A stretch of 25,661 nucleotides of DNA from CAZBWE01 sp964568985 (GCA_964568985.1 CAZMSP010000017.1:1-25661), one strand, 5' to 3'. Shown: positions 17,271 to 25,523, numbered from the stretch's first letter. Notes: generated by a model from the letters alone, not told the origin. A program made the numbers and translations.

Positions 17271-17321
17271 TCTTATACAGTCTCCTGAAAAATTAGTTGT
17301 TAGTATTTAGTGAATATACAC

Positions 17322-18584
17322 TTATTTTGAGAAAACTTCAAACTTTTCCCAAAAGTCAGGGAAAGACTTTGCTACGCACATTTCACCTTCGATAATCTGA
17401 TTACCTGTAACTAAGCCGGCCATAGCAAAACTCATTGCAATCCTATGGTCATTGTGAGGGTCTATACGAGCTCCATGTATGTTTTCCGTACCTTCCACTG
17501 TAAGAGAATTCTCGTCACACTTTGCAGCAATGCCCATTTTGCCAAGCTCTGAAGCCATTACCGCCAATCTGTCACATTCTTTGTGTCTTAAATGACCTAT
17601 ATTTGTAAATTTACTCCTTCCCTCTGCAAAAGCAGCTGCTATTGCCAATGGTGGAACCAAATCTGGAAGATTGCTCATATCCTGCTCAATTGCCCGGAGC
17701 CTTTGCCCCTGAACACAAATTCCGTCATTTGTTACAGATGCTCCACAGCCCATTTTTTCAATCAATGTCAAGAAAGCTTTATCACCTTGTTTTGTGTCGG
17801 GATTCAGACCGCTCACAGTAACCTTAGATTTACAAATTGCGCCAGCCAGGAAAAAGAATGAAGCACTACTGTAATCCCCCTCTACGGTTATTTCTCTTGC
17901 TGAGTATTTTTTATCATTTGGAATTCTTATTTCTTTATAATTATCATTTTCTGCATTTATGCCGAATTCAGACATCATCTGAAGACTGATATCGAAATAT
18001 GGCTTTTCCGTCATTTCATCAACGCATTTTAACGTAACTTTATTGTCTGCGTAAGGCGATGATATAACAATCGAACTGAAATATTGTGAGCATTCTTGGC
18101 CTCTTATCCGTGCATTGCCGCCTTTAATCCCACCGCCATAAACTCTGATAGGTGGAAAACCCTTTTTTCCGAGGTATTCGATTTTGCATCCCAGCTGACA
18201 TAGGCCGTTTACTACTTCCAAAATAGGTCTTTCAGTAATTCTTTCGGCTCCAGTGATAACTATAGGTTTACCAGACAGACATACAACTGAAGTTAAGAAG
18301 TTCATGCCAACACCGGACTCACCCACATTTAATTCATCAGCTATTGGCGCATATCTTCCTCCTGTCCCATATACTGTGAGCTTATTGTCTTCATGTTTAA
18401 TTTCTATGCCAAGTTTTTTAAGACATTCAATAACATTTAGCTGGTCCTGGCCAAGCAATGGATTGTAAATAGTGCTCTTGCCATCCGCCAAAGAACTGAT
18501 GATTAAAGCTCGCAAAGTGTGCGCCTTGGAAGGAGGGGCGTCTATCCTAACATCGTTGTTGCGAATTTTATCTATGATTTTCAT
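17322..18584 (-). CDS. aroA: 3-phosphoshikimate 1-carboxyvinyltransferase (EPSP synthase)
   Basis: EPSP synthase condenses shikimate 3-phosphate with PEP, the step before chorismate synthase, whose gene follows 51 bp downstream. It has 420 aa, normal for the family. Kept active-site positions by family comparison: Lys20 and Arg25 (PPSKAHTLR), Arg119 (TERP), Ser166-Gln167, Asp308 (PDLVPPLA), Lys335, Glu336 and Arg339 (HKECDR), His380-Arg381 (NDHR) and Lys406 (AKSFPD). Unusual points: the Ser after the first Lys is Ala21, and the PEP-side loop usually written GNxGTxxR reads GESGVGMNF (88-96), so Thr and Arg of the motif are lost. Codon use looks somewhat more AT-rich than in the pyr genes. No clear Shine-Dalgarno sequence precedes the ATG at 18584. 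I am confident of the family; kinetics and inhibitor response cannot be told. Confidence 0.92.
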   Translation of the reverse strand: MKIIDKIRNNDVRIDAPPSKAHTLRALIISSLADGKSTIYNPLLGQDQLNVIECLKKLGIEIKHEDNKLTVYGTGGRYAPIADELNVGESGVGMNFLTSVVCLSGKPIVITGAERITERPILEVVNGLCQLGCKIEYLGKKGFPPIRVYGGGIKGGNARIRGQECSQYFSSIVISSPYADNKVTLKCVDEMTEKPYFDISLQMMSEFGINAENDNYKEIRIPNDKKYSAREITVEGDYSSASFFFLAGAICKSKVTVSGLNPDTKQGDKAFLTLIEKMGCGASVTNDGICVQGQRLRAIEQDMSNLPDLVPPLAIAAAFAEGRSKFTNIGHLRHKECDRLAVMASELGKMGIAAKCDENSLTVEGTENIHGARIDPHNDHRIAMSFAMAGLVTGNQIIEGEMCVAKSFPDFWEKFEVFSK

Positions 18585-18751
18585 AAGCGCTTACACTTAA
18601 GGTAAAACATTTGGCCGTATATTTACCAGAAATGTGAGGGAATTGAAAGAGGAATTTTAGCCGTTTTTATAACGCGATTAGATTGTTGGGACTGTGTAGA
18701 AGTAGGGGGGTATTTATTTGCAATGAGTCCTTTTAAGGCCTTTGGCGTTTT

Positions 18752-19528
18752 TTACAGGTGCTGTGTCCACCTTTTGCCGTTCTCTTCGAATTCAATTTTA
18801 TCCTTGTGGATTTTGACAATCTTAACGCCGTAATGGGTGTCTCCTTCGTGTACTATTCTTCCACCGATTATGGCAGACGGCTTCTCTTCGCTATAAATGA
18901 TGCCATTTATCGGTTCGTAGAACGATGCCGTAGGAGTAAGTGGGAAGCCTGAAAGGGTTCGGGTTAATCTTCCTATATTAGTATTTCCGCCAACTGATTC
19001 CATTGTTAAGATTGGCAATGATACTGACAAGATTATAACGATAACAACGCCTACATTTGCGGTCTTGGTGAGCTTGTTTTTCCAGTATAACCAGGTGGTG
19101 AGACTCAGGACACATCCGGCAAGTACCAACATACATATGTAAAAGAGGTTGCCATAAGTTTCTTCTATCACTTCCAAACCCAGAGGAAGCTCTATTTTGT
19201 TTCCTACCACTACCCAGGCAATCAAGAGCAGAAGAATCCATGCGACAACAACAAATATCTGGTTTTTATTTGTTTGAACCGGTTGTTCTAAGGTTCCGAT
19301 TTCCTGCGGACCCACCGTGTCTGCGACACGTCGCGACAGGCGATTCATTTGCAATGGTGTTCCACCAGCAGTCTTCGTGAGAGTATAAGTATCATTTGAG
19401 TGCTCTGGTGTGGTAAGCTCAAGCAACTCCGGGGAATCATTTGCTTTTGGCGCCGGCACGTTTTCAAAATCAAGAAGCTTGGAGATTGTCCGGTTTACTA
19501 ATGTTCTGCTTGCTTCACTCTCCTCCAT
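18752..19528 (-). CDS. Three-TM membrane protein with GspB-like C-terminal domain
   Basis: 258 aa. Residues 1-88 are polar and probably cytoplasmic. Hydrophobic spans lie at about 91-109, 128-148 and 158-175. A C-terminal domain at about 205-258 reads INGIIYSEEKPSAIIGGRIV, then HEGD...GVKIVKIHKDKIEFEENGK. That pattern (a pair of small beta hairpins with AIIxGRxVxEGD and a final xxVxFxxNG) resembles the C-terminal domain of GspB/PulB, the type II secretion accessory proteins, and related GspC/PilP domains. With three spans this domain would sit outside the cytoplasm. A secretin is encoded 12 kb away, but linkage is not shown. An AAGGGG sits about eight bases before the ATG at 19528. Family assignment is tentative; otherwise it is a hypothetical membrane protein. 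Confidence 0.6.
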   Translation of the reverse strand: MEESEASRTLVNRTISKLLDFENVPAPKANDSPELLELTTPEHSNDTYTLTKTAGGTPLQMNRLSRRVADTVGPQEIGTLEQPVQTNKNQIFVVVAWILLLLIAWVVVGNKIELPLGLEVIEETYGNLFYICMLVLAGCVLSLTTWLYWKNKLTKTANVGVVIVIILSVSLPILTMESVGGNTNIGRLTRTLSGFPLTPTASFYEPINGIIYSEEKPSAIIGGRIVHEGDTHYGVKIVKIHKDKIEFEENGKRWTQHL

Positions 19529-19853
19529 GGTTTATCCCCTTGGTGTAATTTTTTCGCGATAAACTAAATTTTCTAAGCTAATATCTGCCATATTGGCGCA
19601 TAATATAACATTTCACATCCCTGATAGAGATAGAAGGACATTCCTTGTCTTGTGGGGGAAAGCTTAGCAGGAAGCACGAAACAAGCCTTTCCACCACTCC
19701 TCCCTGTATTTAGATACAGGCATATTACCCAATTGGGACAAAAAAGTCAAGAAAAAAATAAAAAAATATGTGTGACAGGCACGGATTGGTTAAGGGCTAA
19801 TTGGTGCGGGATTGCGTTATTATTGCATTATTGTGGGGTTTTTCCCGTGTATA
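19529..19853. other. Intergenic region with a small perfect hairpin
   Basis: 325 bp between the NYN gene and the three-TM gene. It contains a perfect 7-bp hairpin (CCTGTAT, loop TTAG, ATACAGG) at 19703-19720, an A-rich stretch at 19740-19770 and the segment TGTGACAGGCACGGATTGG near 19772. No open frame here resembles a gene. The hairpin lacks a T tail for the minus strand, so it is not a convincing terminator of the pyr cluster. Confidence 0.5.
19703..19720. repeat. Perfect 7-bp hairpin
   Basis: CCTGTAT and ATACAGG arms around the four-base loop TTAG. It could be an operator or an RNA hairpin; nothing in the sequence decides which. Confidence 0.5.
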
Positions 19854-20333
19854 TTACTGCTCCAGGCCGAAAAACCGCATCCATAGCCTGGTTTCGCTCT
19901 CGTTTAGGCCGTGACGCTTTGCCAGCGGCTCTTTTGCCGGTCTTTTCCTGCTCAATTGTTTTTCCAAATCCGCCCAGAATGCCTCGGATTTGAGTACTGT
20001 TGCTTTTCTTGCTTGAGCTGCCTTTCGCAACCTGCGGTCGCTGCTGACAATTTTTAATCTTTTCGGTGCTGTATTTGCCCTTATTTTGTGCTCAATTACC
20101 GTGTCAGCGTCGGTAGCCCCCCCGGCAAAAAGAACCTCCAGATTACTTATATTGTCGAATACGCTTTTGTCCTTTGGTCCTGTACCGTCGAAAACAACCT
20201 CACCCTTTTGGCCAATAAGTTTAAGATATTTGCTTATAACCTGGCACAACTGGATATCGCTTATCGATTCGAGGTCTTCATTTAGTTTTCGAATTGAATG
20301 CAGCAGATTATAACCATCAATAATAATCGGCAT
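19854..20333 (-). CDS. NYN-domain (YacP-like) putative ribonuclease
   Basis: 159 aa PIN-like NYN domain. The motif IIIDGYNLLH at 3-12 supplies the first acidic metal ligand (Asp6) and Asn9. GGATDADTVIEH at 71-82 supplies Asp75, Asp77 and Glu81, and VSSDRRLRKAA at 96-106 supplies Asp99. The basic tail (residues 125-140) may bind RNA. YacP-like proteins are thought to be RNases acting on ribosome-associated or messenger RNA; the target here is unknown. The ATG at 20333 lies only three bases after the pyrC stop (TGA, TAA, ATG in a row), so the gene is almost certainly co-transcribed with pyrRBC. Its role in that company is not evident. Confidence 0.85.
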   Translation of the reverse strand: MPIIIDGYNLLHSIRKLNEDLESISDIQLCQVISKYLKLIGQKGEVVFDGTGPKDKSVFDNISNLEVLFAGGATDADTVIEHKIRANTAPKRLKIVSSDRRLRKAAQARKATVLKSEAFWADLEKQLSRKRPAKEPLAKRHGLNESETRLWMRFFGLEQ

Positions 20334-20336
20334 TTA

Positions 20337-21632
20337 TCAATTACCGCAGGAATACCTTATTTCGCCGCCGACGATTGTCTTTTCGACTTTGCCTTTAACC
20401 GGCCAGCCGTGATAAGGGCAGTTTCTGCTTTTAGAGCGGAATGTATTTACGTCAATTTCATATTCGGTGTCAGGGCTAATGATAGTTACATCGGCCTGTT
20501 TGCCTACTCCGAGCGTTCCTTTATCTACGCCGATTATTTTGGCAGGTCTGGCCGTCATCAATTCGATAAGGCCGGGCCAGTCCAGAATGCCCGGCTCAAT
20601 GAGTGCTTTAACGAAAAGAGCCAGTTCACATTCCAGAGAAGCTATCCCGAAGGGAGCAGCTAAAAATTCCAGCTCCTTTTCACTTTGTAGATGTGGTGCG
20701 TGGTCGCTTACTAAAGCATCAACCAGTCCTTCGGCAATTGCCTTCTTTAGTGCCTCGATGTCCCTGGCGGTTCGCAAAGGCGGATTGACCTTGTAGTTTG
20801 TATCGTATTCGGCACAACATTCTTCGGTTAAAAGCAGATGATGCGGTGTTACCTCACAGGTAATCGGAAGCTTCTCTTTTTTTGCTGCTCTTATCAGTTC
20901 AATCGATTCTGCTGTTGATATATGCTGTGCGTGGTATCGAATCTGCTCAGGAGGAAACTTCTTAACAAATTGTATATCACGCCAGAGCATTGCCTGCTCT
21001 GCGAGGGGGTCCAGACCCGGCAGCCCAAGTATTGTCGAATAATACCCGGAGTTCATCACCCCATTTCCGGCAATTCTGTCATCCTGACAGTGTTGGGTTA
21101 TAACCACGTCAAACATTGAAGCGTATTTCATTGCCCGCAGCATAACTGCTGGGTCCTGGACTCCATTGCCGTCATCGGTAAAACCAACAGCCCCGGCCTC
21201 GGCCATAAAGCCCATCTCCGCAAGCTCGACTCCTTCCCTGCCTTTTGTGATAGCCCCCATTGTATAGACGTGGGTTTTTCTTGCCTGTCTGGCCTTTCGA
21301 TGAATATATTCGACATCGGTTTCGTTTTCGATAGGGGGGTTGGTATTCGGCATGCAGACCACGGATGTAAAACCTGCTGCGACAGCGGCCGCTGAGCCGC
21401 TTGCTATCGTCTCTTCTTCTTCGTCTCCCGGCTCGCGAAAATGAACATGGATATCAATCAGGCCCGGCACCACAAGTTTATCAGTGGCATCGACAGTATT
21501 CTGTGCAGATTTTTCAATTTTGCCAACACCGGCAATCTTCCCATCGACAATAAGCACATCGCATTTTTTATCGATGCCATTTGCAGGGTCTATAACCCGC
21601 CCATTTTTTATAAGAAGCTCAGAGCCCATCAT
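20337..21632 (-). CDS. pyrC: Dihydroorotase, type I
   Basis: Zinc amidohydrolase that reversibly cyclises N-carbamoyl-L-aspartate to dihydroorotate, third step of UMP synthesis. It has 431 aa, the length of class I bacterial enzymes. Metal ligands are visible: His62 and His64 in DIHVHFREPG, an Asp in the TDDGNGVQD block (153-154) that in class I takes the place of the carbamylated Lys, His181 (TQHCQD), His237 (HAQHIST) and Asp310 (SDHAPH). The start is either of two adjacent ATGs (21632 or 21629); I kept the first. No Shine-Dalgarno sequence is visible. It begins 17 bp after the pyrB stop, so translational coupling is likely. With PyrB it may form a dodecameric complex as in Aquifex; that is inference. 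Confidence 0.95.
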   Translation of the reverse strand: MMGSELLIKNGRVIDPANGIDKKCDVLIVDGKIAGVGKIEKSAQNTVDATDKLVVPGLIDIHVHFREPGDEEEETIASGSAAAVAAGFTSVVCMPNTNPPIENETDVEYIHRKARQARKTHVYTMGAITKGREGVELAEMGFMAEAGAVGFTDDGNGVQDPAVMLRAMKYASMFDVVITQHCQDDRIAGNGVMNSGYYSTILGLPGLDPLAEQAMLWRDIQFVKKFPPEQIRYHAQHISTAESIELIRAAKKEKLPITCEVTPHHLLLTEECCAEYDTNYKVNPPLRTARDIEALKKAIAEGLVDALVSDHAPHLQSEKELEFLAAPFGIASLECELALFVKALIEPGILDWPGLIELMTARPAKIIGVDKGTLGVGKQADVTIISPDTEYEIDVNTFRSKSRNCPYHGWPVKGKVEKTIVGGEIRYSCGN

Positions 21633-21649
21633 TCACATCGCTTTGCTTT

Positions 21650-22609
21650 TTATGTCTGCTGTGCTGCTGCCTGATTAACCAGAAACAGGACAGCCATTCT
21701 GACAGCAAGACCATTTTTTACCTGCTCAAGGATAACGCTATTTGCCCCGTCTGCCACCTCGCTTTCCATCTCCAGCCCTCTATTAATCGGGCCGGGGTGC
21801 ATAACCAGAATATCAGGTTTTGCCCTTTTCATACGCTCCACAGTTAGTCCAAAGTAGTGAGAATATTCCCGTATGGAAGGAAAAGGATTGCCGCCCAGCC
21901 GTTCAAACTGGATCCGCAGCATATTTATCACATCAACCTTTTCGATAACCTCGTCAAGCGAATAACTTACGCTGACGGGCAATTTGTTTACCTGTGCCGG
22001 TATAAGTGTAGGCGGACCGACAAATATGACCTCGGCACCGAGTTTTGTCATCGCCCACATATCGCTGCGGGCAACTCGCGAGTGTGCAATATCACCGACA
22101 ATCGCTATCTTCAAACCCTCCAGAGTTCCTTTGATTTTGCGAATCGTATAAACATCCAAAAGCCCTTGCGTAGGATGCTCGCAGAACCCGTCACCGGCAT
22201 TGACTACACAGGCATTGATGTTTCTGCTCAGAAATTTCGCCACGCCGCCGGCGCCGTGGCGAATTACGACTATATCGATTCCCATTGCTTCTAAGTTCCT
22301 CGCCGTATCTAATAGCGTCTCGCCTTTACTGATGGAGCTTGCTTTCTGAGTAAATTCTATAACATCCGCGCTCAATCTGCTTGCCGCAAGGGCAAAGCTG
22401 GTGCGTGTGCGAGTGCTGTCCTCGAAGAATAAATTAACAACGACCTTACCGCGTAGAGGCGGTGCTTTTTTTACTGACCGGGTGCTTATCTGCTCAAAGC
22501 CCTTAGCTGTGTCAAGAATATATGTAATCTCCTCGGCGTTTAATTCTCTCAGCCCAAGTAAGTGCTTGTGATGCCATTTGAACTGTTTGTTTTTTCTCAT
22601 TAACGCCAT
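21650..22609 (-). CDS. pyrB: Aspartate carbamoyltransferase catalytic subunit
   Basis: Joins carbamoyl phosphate and aspartate, the committed step of pyrimidine synthesis. 319 aa. Carbamoyl phosphate loop FFEDSTRTRTSF at 61-72, the loop with Lys95 (SSISKGETLLDT), HPTQGLLD at 145-152, GDIAHSRVARS at 172-182, and HPGPINRG at 271-278 are all intact. No pyrI gene for a regulatory subunit lies in the cluster, which fits a PyrR-controlled or unregulated trimer as in Bacillus. An alternative ATG at 22600 would shorten it by three residues; neither start has a clear Shine-Dalgarno sequence. The gap to pyrR is 24 bp. Confidence 0.96.
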   Translation of the reverse strand: MALMRKNKQFKWHHKHLLGLRELNAEEITYILDTAKGFEQISTRSVKKAPPLRGKVVVNLFFEDSTRTRTSFALAASRLSADVIEFTQKASSISKGETLLDTARNLEAMGIDIVVIRHGAGGVAKFLSRNINACVVNAGDGFCEHPTQGLLDVYTIRKIKGTLEGLKIAIVGDIAHSRVARSDMWAMTKLGAEVIFVGPPTLIPAQVNKLPVSVSYSLDEVIEKVDVINMLRIQFERLGGNPFPSIREYSHYFGLTVERMKRAKPDILVMHPGPINRGLEMESEVADGANSVILEQVKNGLAVRMAVLFLVNQAAAQQT

Positions 22610-22633
22610 AGTTTTGTATATCGTATTTCGATA

Positions 22634-23161
22634 TTATTCTATGACAACTTCTTCTTTACCATCAGACTCGGTAAAAAAAACCTGCACTAATTCGCTGGGT
22701 GTAACATCAGATTTGTAGCCGGCGTAGTCGGCCTGTATCGGAAATTCTCTGCCGGCTCTATCAACAAGAACTGCAAGCCGTATCGCCTTGGGTCTGCCTA
22801 AATCTATAAGGGCGTCCATTGCTGCGCGTGCTGAACGGCCGGTATATAAAACATCATCAACCAAAATTATGATTTTGTCGTCTATATCGAAGCCGATTTC
22901 GGTAGTCCGAACCTGTGGTTGAGCAGTACCTTGTGGCGAATTCAGGTCGTCACGATAAAGGGTAATATCCAGGGTCCCGCACTGGATATCTTTGTCCATT
23001 TTCTTGGATAATCGGCTTGATAACCTCTGTGCGAGAACCTCTCCCCTGCTACGGATGCCAATTGCAGCAATATCCACTCCAGGCGGGATTTCAGATACAA
23101 TACGACTTGTCAGGTCGTTGAGAATTTTCTCTATCTGTTTGGAATTTAGAATTACTTTCAT
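22634..23161 (-). CDS. pyrR: PyrR bifunctional transcriptional regulator / uracil phosphoribosyltransferase
   Basis: 175 aa PRTase-fold protein. The PRPP loop is VDDVLYTGRS at 101-110; GIRSRGEVLAQRL at 35-47 and TLDITLYRDD at 63-72 are typical of PyrR. In Bacillus PyrR binds pyr leader RNA in response to UMP and causes attenuation; many PyrR proteins also have uracil phosphoribosyltransferase activity. It is the first gene of the pyrR-pyrB-pyrC-NYN cluster. In the 150 bp before the ATG I do not see the Bacillus-type binding loop or an attenuator, so RNA binding here is not shown; a regulatory or salvage role both remain possible. The upstream AAGG is far from the ATG (about 12 bases). Confidence 0.93.
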   Translation of the reverse strand: MKVILNSKQIEKILNDLTSRIVSEIPPGVDIAAIGIRSRGEVLAQRLSSRLSKKMDKDIQCGTLDITLYRDDLNSPQGTAQPQVRTTEIGFDIDDKIIILVDDVLYTGRSARAAMDALIDLGRPKAIRLAVLVDRAGREFPIQADYAGYKSDVTPSELVQVFFTESDGKEEVVIE

Positions 23162-23315
23162 AATTGTGGCAAACCTTGAGTCAAATAGAACCGAAATATT
23201 GCTCAGAGTATAGCAATTGCGCTCCGTAAAGGCAAGATTTGTAAATTAGTTTTTTGGTGATGCACTTTTTAGTGCTAAAAACGCTATTTTTGCGAAGAAC
23301 AGCCGGATAATCTAC

Positions 23316-23344
23316 TTGAAAATTGGCTGCTTTTTTGCTATTAT
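23316..23344 (+). promoter_or_regulatory. Sigma-70-type promoter of the subtilase gene
   Basis: TTGAAA (23316-23321), 17-base spacer, TATTAT (23339-23344). Predicted transcription start near 23351, giving a leader of about 58 bases before the ATG at 23409. The -35 box coincides with an in-frame TTG that would otherwise extend the protein by 31 residues, so that TTG is not the start. Confidence 0.6.
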
Positions 23345-23408
23345 ATTAGGTAGGAATTCGGTGCAATTTTGCTTTTTTGGCTATTGCTGCGACCTTCGGA
23401 GTTATGGG

Positions 23409-25226
23409 ATGGTACAACCTACTAAAAAGATGTCCGGTTTGTTCCTAACGGTTTTTCTGGTAGCTTTGTTGGAACTTACGAGCACTGCTGCCGGAGTTGA
23501 AGCCCGCCCATCCGAGGGGCTGGCTGAAGGCCTACGGCTGCAACCGCAAGGTCTAAATCACGCCGGAATCTACGCCTTAAGACTAATAGAACCTCGTTTA
23601 ACGGGCTCCGGCGTCAGATTTGCCGTCATCTGTCGAAGTATTACTTATATCGATGGAGAGCCACAAAACGATTACCGACCAAATATCCGGCATAATTGCT
23701 TCGGAACTGCGAAATTTGGCTTTCACGACAACGCTGAGCTGCCAGCTGGAATTTCACCCCATTCAACTGCTATTTGCTCTATATTGTTTGGTGAGGACTC
23801 AGCCGCATTTAACTCCAAGCTGGGACAATTCTATTATCAAGGCGCAGCACCACAGGCGCAAGCCGAGGTTTATGAATTTTGGCATTTCCTTACCAATAAC
23901 GTGTTATCTTACTCACCACCGAACGTTGATATTGTGGTCGCCGGCATTGGCAGCCAGTATGAATATTGGTGGACAAGAGGCATTGAATCTTTGGCAGAAC
24001 ACCACGGCCTTATTATCGTGGCCGGAATAGGCAACGGTTTGAATACTAACGACCCGGTCCTTTATCCCGGTGCGGCAGCAAATGTTATTGGCGTTGGTGT
24101 GCTTGCTTCAGTAGATACTGAAAATCTTGCAGCTAATCTGGCGCATTTCGCTCTGGCCTACCCGGAGAATTCCAGTTTTGGCCCAACCGGCGACGGACGA
24201 TGTAAACCAGACATCGTTGCACCCGGCAACCACTTAGTGGCTGATGCAAATGACCCTAACCGCTATGAACCGACCGGTGACTGGTCAAGCTTCTCGACGC
24301 CGACGGTCGCAGGAGCAATCGGCCTGCTTGTGCAAAAAGCCAAACATGACCCGAACCTCAACTCTGCTGTCTCACCAGAGGGTGGAAACTGCGTAATGAA
24401 AGCTATTTTGCTAAATTCTGCAACGAAACTTCCCTTCTGGCATAAAGGCAGACTAACATTAGATGATGACCATCTTGTCCCACTGGACTATATTCAGGGT
24501 GCAGGTATGTTAAATGCCGTTGGTGCCTATGAAAATCTAATCGCCGGTCAAAACAAACCCGGCGATTGCCCGACGACCGGTTGGGATTTAAACCGGCTGG
24601 ATACGAACGATACACCGCAAAACATCTACAAAATCACACTCGAAGAGCCTGAAGATAAATTCATTACTGTAACCGCTACCTGGAACAAACACTACAGCAG
24701 CTCTTACCCTTTTGAACCATTACCCGATAAAGACGCTGACTTTCGGCTTGAGCTTTGGGCTGTTGACATTGATGACCCCAACAACGATTATCTGCTCGAT
24801 TATAGTGACAGCAGCGTTGACAACGTTGAACATATTTACGCCGCTGCGGATGCTAACTACACCAACTATGAAATTGTCCTTTCTATCAGTGATGAAAAAC
24901 AAGAAGATATAACTGAGAATCAGTCCTTCGACAGTAAGCTCGGGACAGTTGAACTGCAATACGGCTTGGCCTGGAATCTTGACTGTCGTCAGACAAGTGT
25001 CAGCGATGGAAAGAAAGATGATAGTATCTTTTGGTATGACTTAAATGCCGATGGTATCGTTAACGAATCAGACCTTGCGATTTTGCTTAACAATTTGCTG
25101 GCCGATAATAAATCGTCAGAATCTTATTTGCTCGGAGACATTAATACGGATGGCACGATTGATATGAACGACCTGCAAATCCTTATGGACCACAGCAACC
25201 TCAAAGCCAACTGGTACACAGAATAA
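23409..25226 (+). CDS. Secreted subtilisin-like (S8) protein with C-terminal dockerin; catalytic Asp position is Cys
   Basis: 605 aa. Signal peptide at 1-32 (hydrophobic core GLFLTVFLVALL). The S8 fold spans about 65-345: the first strand GVRFAVICRS carries Cys75 where the catalytic Asp (VIDTG) normally sits; the His block is ISPHSTAICSILFG with His118; the oxyanion Asn is Asn209 (VAGIGNG); PDIVAPG begins at 267; and the Ser block WSSFSTPTVAG holds Ser294 at the nucleophile position. A pre-dockerin beta domain follows, then a dockerin at about 540-600 with two calcium loops, DLNADGIVNESDL and DINTDGTIDMNDL. The start is set by GGAG at 23398-23401 and the upstream promoter. It may be an inactive or unusual protease, or a binding protein on a subtilase scaffold. 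Confidence 0.82.
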   Translation: MVQPTKKMSGLFLTVFLVALLELTSTAAGVEARPSEGLAEGLRLQPQGLNHAGIYALRLIEPRLTGSGVRFAVICRSITYIDGEPQNDYRPNIRHNCFGTAKFGFHDNAELPAGISPHSTAICSILFGEDSAAFNSKLGQFYYQGAAPQAQAEVYEFWHFLTNNVLSYSPPNVDIVVAGIGSQYEYWWTRGIESLAEHHGLIIVAGIGNGLNTNDPVLYPGAAANVIGVGVLASVDTENLAANLAHFALAYPENSSFGPTGDGRCKPDIVAPGNHLVADANDPNRYEPTGDWSSFSTPTVAGAIGLLVQKAKHDPNLNSAVSPEGGNCVMKAILLNSATKLPFWHKGRLTLDDDHLVPLDYIQGAGMLNAVGAYENLIAGQNKPGDCPTTGWDLNRLDTNDTPQNIYKITLEEPEDKFITVTATWNKHYSSSYPFEPLPDKDADFRLELWAVDIDDPNNDYLLDYSDSSVDNVEHIYAAADANYTNYEIVLSISDEKQEDITENQSFDSKLGTVELQYGLAWNLDCRQTSVSDGKKDDSIFWYDLNADGIVNESDLAILLNNLLADNKSSESYLLGDINTDGTIDMNDLQILMDHSNLKANWYTE

Positions 25227-25458
25227 GTTCGTGGCTAATGCCTCCGGGTTTGTGATTCGAGATTATACTTCTGTAGTGTCGTGTCTTATAGGTTAAGCAT
25301 TTAGTATTCCTTGTTCAATACCTCTCCTTGTGAAGCTTGTGTCCGCGCATACAGGTAACGAGGACTCCATATTCTTTAATTCCATTTCTATGCAAATTGT
25401 GCCAGAGAAATAGGCGGCTCAACGCCATTTTTTAGTATTGAATCTGTATAGTTTTATA

Positions 25459-25487
25459 TTGTCTAACTGGATAAAAAGTAGTATAAA
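25459..25487 (+). promoter_or_regulatory. Putative promoter of the PFOR gene
   Basis: TTGTCT (25459-25464), 17-base spacer, TATAAA (25482-25487). This would give a leader of over 110 bases containing the GC-rich hairpin at 25511. Four and five matches of six to the sigma-70 boxes; functional support is only positional. Confidence 0.45.
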
Positions 25488-25510
25488 AAGTGTTTCGCGA
25501 TGTAGGGAGC

Positions 25511-25523
25511 CCGCCGCAGGCGG
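25511..25523. repeat. GC-rich hairpin, possible dispersed repeat
   Basis: CCGCC, loop GCA, GGCGG inside the longer GGGAGCCCGCCGCAGGCGG. As I recall, the CCCGCCGCAGGCGG core is a recurring intergenic motif in various bacteria; one copy here cannot prove a family. Confidence 0.45.

Noticed and set aside
19765..19800. TGTGACAGGCAC segment as a REP/IS200-type transposon flank
   Set aside because: It resembles sequence seen next to such transposases, but there is no transposase, no paired end and only one copy here.
23316..23408. 31-residue N-terminal extension of the subtilase from a TTG
   Set aside because: The TTG is part of a good -35 box, and an ATG with GGAG upstream and a normal signal peptide follows at 23409.
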